Assembly (NCBI GenBank): GCA_021769425.1
Contig: JAETSX010000030.1
Location: 1-64,000, forward strand
Origin: Eubacterium sp.
GTDB taxonomy: Bacteria; Bacillota; Clostridia; Lachnospirales; Lachnospiraceae
Direction of reading: 5' to 3'
DNA: 64,000 nucleotides
Of this stretch, positions 59,802 to 64,000 are shown one piece after another. The stretch's first letter is position 1. The number at the start of each line of letters is the position of its first letter. The position numbers and the translations under genes are program-made. The notes beneath the pieces are model-generated. The model searched no databases, was not told the DNA's origin, and saw nothing but the letters and a program-made list of their open reading frames with translations.

Positions 59802-62800
59802 TTATCTTAATTTTTTCGGTTTGGAATATGCGCCATAGGATTTTGTATTTCCTGCCTTCCGGTAAGCTCTCACTTTCACAGCATACGCTACTCCTTTTTT
59901 CAGCTTACCGACGCTGCAGCTGGTGGCGCTTCCCTTTGCTAAGCTCTTTACTTTTTTGTATTTCCCGGTTCCTGATTTCAGATAGATTTCATATCCGCTT
60001 GCGCCTTTTACCTTATTCCAGGTGACTTTTCCTTTCCCGGAAGATGATTTGGTGAATTTCTTCAGTTTGACCTTTGCAGGACTTGTGGAAACCTTAATTT
60101 TCATCTCCTGAGAAACCAGCTCTTTCTTCCCCTTTACTTTGATTGCGGATATTCCCGCCTGGTATGTGGTAAGCTTGGACAACCCGGTAAATTTACAGCT
60201 GTTTTTGGCTGTCTTTATGGTTTTTAGCTTCTTCCCCTTTTTATCGTAAAGAACCAGCTTGTATTGATCTATGTTCTTATCCTTTTTCCAGCTCAGTTTC
60301 AGGCTTGTAGTTCCTGTGCCTGCGGATGTATAATTCTGAGGCATCAGAACCAGCTTCTCCACAGCGGATTTCAGGCTTTTATATGCATGATCCGCATCCG
60401 CCTGGGACGTCCCTTCAGCTCCTTTCTCCAACTGTGATTTGGCTGCTTCCTTTGCCGCTTCTACACCGCTTTCCTCCCAGCTCCAGGAGGTATAAGCGTT
60501 CTTCTCCTTCAGGGAATCGTACAGACTCTGCAAGGCAGACAGATCTGCAGCGCCTTCCGGTTTCTTGTTCTCTTCCGGTTTTGCCGTTTCTCCCGGTTTC
60601 CCTTCTTCTCCCGGCTTTCCTTCTCCCCCACTGGAAGATACGGCCGTCAGTTTATCCATGGATGCCTTTAAATTTTCATATGCGCTGTCCACTTCTTCCT
60701 GCACTGCCCAATCCGTGCCTTTTTCTTCCAGCTGTACCCTGGCGGCTTCTTTTGCAGCCGCTATGCCGCTGGATTTCCAGCTTTGGGAAGTGTAAGCTTT
60801 TTCTTCTTTCAAGGTTCCGTACAGTTCCTGCAGCGCTGAAAGATCCACATCTCCCTCTTCATTCATAGGCTGTGGAATTTCCGTTCTGGATTCTACTCCA
60901 ATGTATTTTCCTTTCTCATTATCCTTCGGCATCTTTCCATAAAGCGCCCTGCCGTTCCGATAGAAAATCAGGAACTTCCTTGACCAGCCTTCTCCTTTTT
61001 CAAAGCTTTCCTCATCCAGCCTTCCGCTGCTGACTCCGTACCCTGCGCCGTTTACTATGGAATTGATTTTCTGCAGTGCGCTGTCATCATTGGCAAAGGT
61101 CTGGACACAGGCGTTTTCCACCAACACCCCTGGCTTATTGGGCACTTCAATGGCATTGTCAAGCTGTATTTTTACCTCTGCGGAATCATAAGTGGGCCCT
61201 GTATAGATAAACACATTATAAATTCCCAGGCCTACCGCATAGTGTTTCTTTACCTTATTGGACACTTTATAAGAGGCATATCCATTTACCGTTCCCTTAT
61301 GGGACATCCATTTATCCTGAGAAATGGGATCATAGCAGGTTTCATTCTGATAAAAATACGTTTTCCCATTTTCTCCGTTCCAAAGGGTATGATAGCTCTG
61401 AAAATGCTCATTAAACAAAGCGTAGCATATGACATTATCGCCGTTTACAATCAGTCCATGCTTCGACTCATTGCCGTACCACTCCACGCCTGCTCCATGA
61501 TCCGCCCTCCAAATCCAGAAATGATCTCCAATCACATCATCACTGTTAATTTCCAGCGCATTGTCCGCCTTGGTCAGTACGTTTGTCGTGCCGCCGATAC
61601 GGAAGAAAAGATCCTGCAAAATAATAGGGTTCTCTTTATGGCTTACATGTTTTCCTGCTTCCCCGACTTTCAGCAGATATTCGGAATGGGCGCCTGCATC
61701 AAAAATCAATCCCTCAATCCGGATTCCGTCCACATCTACAACTTCCATCGCCAATTCCTCATTATCGGGAATAATCGTGGTCATTCCTGTGCCCAGCAGG
61801 ATCGCATTGGGATTCTCCACCCGAATCGGCTCTTCTGCATGATAGATCCCAGGCGTAAAATAAATATTTTTGCCTGCTGCAAGCTGTGCGTTGATTTCCT
61901 TTGCCGTATCCTCCGGTTTTGCAATATAAAACCGATCCAACGGCAGGCTTTCTCCTTCTCCCATGCTTTTCTTCGACCAGCTTATGCCTCTTGCATTTTC
62001 GCGGACCGCTGGGACAAAAATCTCATATTCTCCGCTGTCACTTAAGTACAAGAAAGGCTTTTCACTGATTTTCTCTGTGTTCGTGATGCTGGTAAACACT
62101 CTCTGGCCTCCATCATCTGCCGCAATATTCCAGGTAGAATATCCCTCATTGCTGAGCAGAGGATCACCCTTATCCCCTGCGGAAAGGTTGGGAGCCTCTA
62201 CGCCCTGGAAGAAGTTGTTCAGCGTTGTCCCATAAGCCTGTGCTTCCATCTTCGTATTTCTCGTATAAAACTGCTGCCCGGAATGGGTTCCTGCGCATTC
62301 TTTCTGTACGCCCCAGTCGCCGATGCTGTACCCTGTAAAATAGCAGTCCGCCACATAGCCGCCGCTTGCCCAGCCATAATTCCAGTCCTCCGCCACTTGA
62401 CGCTCTGAATAAACTCTGCGCAGCGGAGCGGCCTGAGCCACCGCCCAGTTAAAATATTCCGGCCGGTTAGAACCATACCCTGCCTTTCCTTGCTCATTTC
62501 CGGTATTAATGACAGATAAATTTTCTGCAGAACGCCAGAAATTGCAGGTGGCGTTATCTCCGTCGCCTCCCAGCTCACCTTCCGGAAGATATGCAGGAAT
62601 GGCGATATTGTTCAGTCTTACGTCATAGGGCGTTTTGCCAAGACCGTTAAAGGATGTATAAAACCCAAGATACATGCACTTTGTCTCTGTGTAATCTCCC
62701 GGCTTGAAATAAACCTGCCAATGTTCTCCGTTAAATTGAGCGTCTGCATCAAAATCGTTGGCGCCTTCAAATACCTCATCCAAAAGAGCGTCTACCTTAG

Positions 62801-62922
62801 CCGTTTCATCCTTGGGGGAGAAAATCAGCGTATGCCTGCCGAACAAATCCATCTCCGGCCCGATGCCGTCAGATCCTTCGGAGCGTTCTTCCTCTGGGAT
62901 TGGCTCATCTGGCGTTCCCCCC
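59802..62922 (-). CDS. Large secreted beta-helix protein, C-terminal part (after frameshift)
   Basis: About 1040 codons in the frame that follows the G6 tract, beginning AGGTPDEPIPEEERSEG. A beta-helix (pectate-lyase/GH55-like fold) covers roughly the first 620 residues (VYFKPGDYTETKCMYLGFYT, AKEINAQLAAGKNIYFTPGI, GIRIEGLIFDAGAHSEYLLK). Two FIVAR-like helical repeats follow (KEEKAYTSQSWKSSGIAAAK and KEKNAYTSWSWEESGVEAAK) around a Gly/Glu/Lys/Pro-rich spacer, then two fibronectin-type or Ig-like domains rich in lysine. No LPXTG anchor is present. Likely an extracellular carbohydrate-active enzyme; substrate unknown. There is no start codon context of its own; the piece at 62905-64000 is the other half. 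Confidence 0.8.
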
Positions 62923-64000
62923 GCTTACAGCAACAACCCGGTAATAATCCTGATAGGGATTTTCAGAGAGCGTTACCTCAATAGAGGTGTCCGTTGTGGC
63001 TATCAGGCTTCCATCTTCTGCCGTCATATCTGTATATCCCGTATCAAACCTGCTTTCCCCATGCTGAATCACATAATAATCAGCATACTTGCTGGCATTC
63101 CAGCTAAGTTTCAGGTTCCCGCTGCCTAACTGTTCCATCTCAATATTTGTCGGAGTTTCCGGGACTCTGTACAATTTGGTGGAACAGTTTTCCAATTCAA
63201 TCCCTTCGCTAGCAACTGTATCATTCAAAGGATCTCCCTGGCCGTTTACTGTCACAAGCTTAAAATCATAGGAACCGGTTTTCAGTCCACGGATCTGGCA
63301 GGAAGTAGAAACGCCTACATTTTTCTTATTGGTATATTCAGCTTCAGAACTTCCTTTCCAGTAAAGGATGTTGTTGGTATAAATGCTCTGGACATCCCGG
63401 TCATCACGGTTCTCCCAAGCCAACGTAATCGAATCTATCGTTGTATCTTTCAGTTCAAGGTTTTCCACTGCATTATTAGGAGCAGTTTCATAGGTGATAA
63501 TATACTTTTCCTTATCGGTCAAATTATCTGCTGCCAATCCGCTGTTCCTCACCATCTGGTCATTGTCGACTACCGTTATATAAGCGCCATTGGCCTCGTT
63601 TGTGGCTCGAAAAGATATGGTTCCATCGCCATTTGGGATAAAGCGGATGGATTCCCAACCGCCGATACCGTCTCCGCCCTGTACCTGGACATAATCTGCA
63701 AGCCCGGAATTCATGCCATTATTGTACGAATTTGAGATAAAATTGCATACCAGCATATCCAGGTAATCCGTCTTGTATTTCACATCCTTGAACAATATAT
63801 CCGGATCGTTTGCCTCTCCGTCAACCGTCAAAGGTCCCGTAGAATATGTTTTTATATATTTCTTTGACGCCACATTCTGTATGGTAAAAGTTTCGCCAAC
63901 CCTGGTAAGCCCGTACGCCGCTATCGGTTCATCTGAGCCATCTTCTGCCGTTTCGTCCGCCGTTTTGGTATCCTCGTTGGCATCTATCTGTACCGTTTCC
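62905..64000 (-). CDS. Large secreted beta-helix protein, upstream part (5' end outside window)
   Basis: 365 codons open through the right edge. The portion beginning GETFTIQNVASKKYIKTYS resembles a ricin-type or fascin-like beta-trefoil carbohydrate-binding domain (GTISFRATNEANGAYITVVD), followed by two fibronectin type III modules (NAVENLELKDTTIDSITLAW; NIEMEQLGSGNLKLSWNASK). It ends VVAVSGGNAR-stop, but a single-base change in the six-G run (C6 at 62917-62922) would continue as SGGTPDEPIPEEE into the next frame. The two frames are therefore one gene with a frameshift, either natural or a sequencing error. Confidence 0.8.
   Translation of the reverse strand, partial: ETVQIDANEDTKTADETAEDGSDEPIAAYGLTRVGETFTIQNVASKKYIKTYSTGPLTVDGEANDPDILFKDVKYKTDYLDMLVCNFISNSYNNGMNSGLADYVQVQGGDGIGGWESIRFIPNGDGTISFRATNEANGAYITVVDNDQMVRNSGLAADNLTDKEKYIITYETAPNNAVENLELKDTTIDSITLAWENRDDRDVQSIYTNNILYWKGSSEAEYTNKKNVGVSTSCQIRGLKTGSYDFKLVTVNGQGDPLNDTVASEGIELENCSTKLYRVPETPTNIEMEQLGSGNLKLSWNASKYADYYVIQHGESRFDTGYTDMTAEDGSLIATTDTSIEVTLSENPYQDYYRVVAVSGGNAR

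Overview
The window looks like a chromosomal segment of a spore-forming, anaerobic, low-to-mid GC Clostridium-group Firmicute, most likely a Lachnospiraceae gut commensal. The signs are an alpha/beta small acid-soluble spore protein, YtfJ/GerW and YlbJ sporulation genes, a zinc-type L28, a pyrophosphate-type phosphofructokinase, LytTR signalling, Clostridia-style gene neighbourhoods (asp23-fakA-recG; rsmD-coaD-ylbJ; yicC-gmk-rpoZ) and strong AGGAGG ribosome sites. Species cannot be named from sequence alone.

Layout. 0-3.4 kb: 5' end of uxuA, a divergent AraC regulator, rqcH and a spore protein. 3.4-8.3 kb: recG-fakA-asp23 facing away from rpmB. 8.3-11.2 kb: small membrane protein, ytfJ, a repeat-bearing DUF2953 protein, an unknown gene and a NUDIX hydrolase. 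11.2-20.9 kb: class B PBP, SEDS protein and RlhA-type U32 protein with touching or overlapping ends, then zapA (followed by an out-of-frame repeat tail), ruvAB and miaB. 21-31 kb: pfp, then a minus-strand block reading LytTR response regulator, sensor kinase, leader peptides, a one-module NRPS (C-A-PCP-reductase), a membrane PP2C phosphatase and an RsbW-like kinase. 31.3-39.8 kb: an AT-rich accessory island with a broken STAS gene at its edge, two P-loop ATPases, an AlbA_2/HATPase regulator, two DUF4367 membrane proteins without sigma factors, a secreted small protein and remnants of other genes. 39.9-59.5 kb: mostly core genes (GntR, two pseudouridine synthases, radical SAM, HAD, M23, pepD, ylbJ, coaD, rsmD, cinA, pgsA, rimO, rpoZ, gmk, yicC, carB). 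59.6-64 kb: a MITE-like palindrome and the 3' part of a very large secreted beta-helix protein that carries a frameshift at a G6 tract.

How the parts work together. The housekeeping blocks cover ribosome rescue, recombination and repair, division and wall synthesis, tRNA and rRNA modification and nucleotide metabolism. The most distinctive unit is the 22.3-31 kb block. A peptide-aldehyde-type NRPS is translationally linked to a serine phosphatase and an anti-sigma-type kinase, follows a quorum-type two-component system, and lies near a truncated STAS antagonist. This is consistent with an NRPS product made under, or feeding into, a partner-switching circuit, but that link is inference from gene order. 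All positions and motifs were read by eye; no database search was run.
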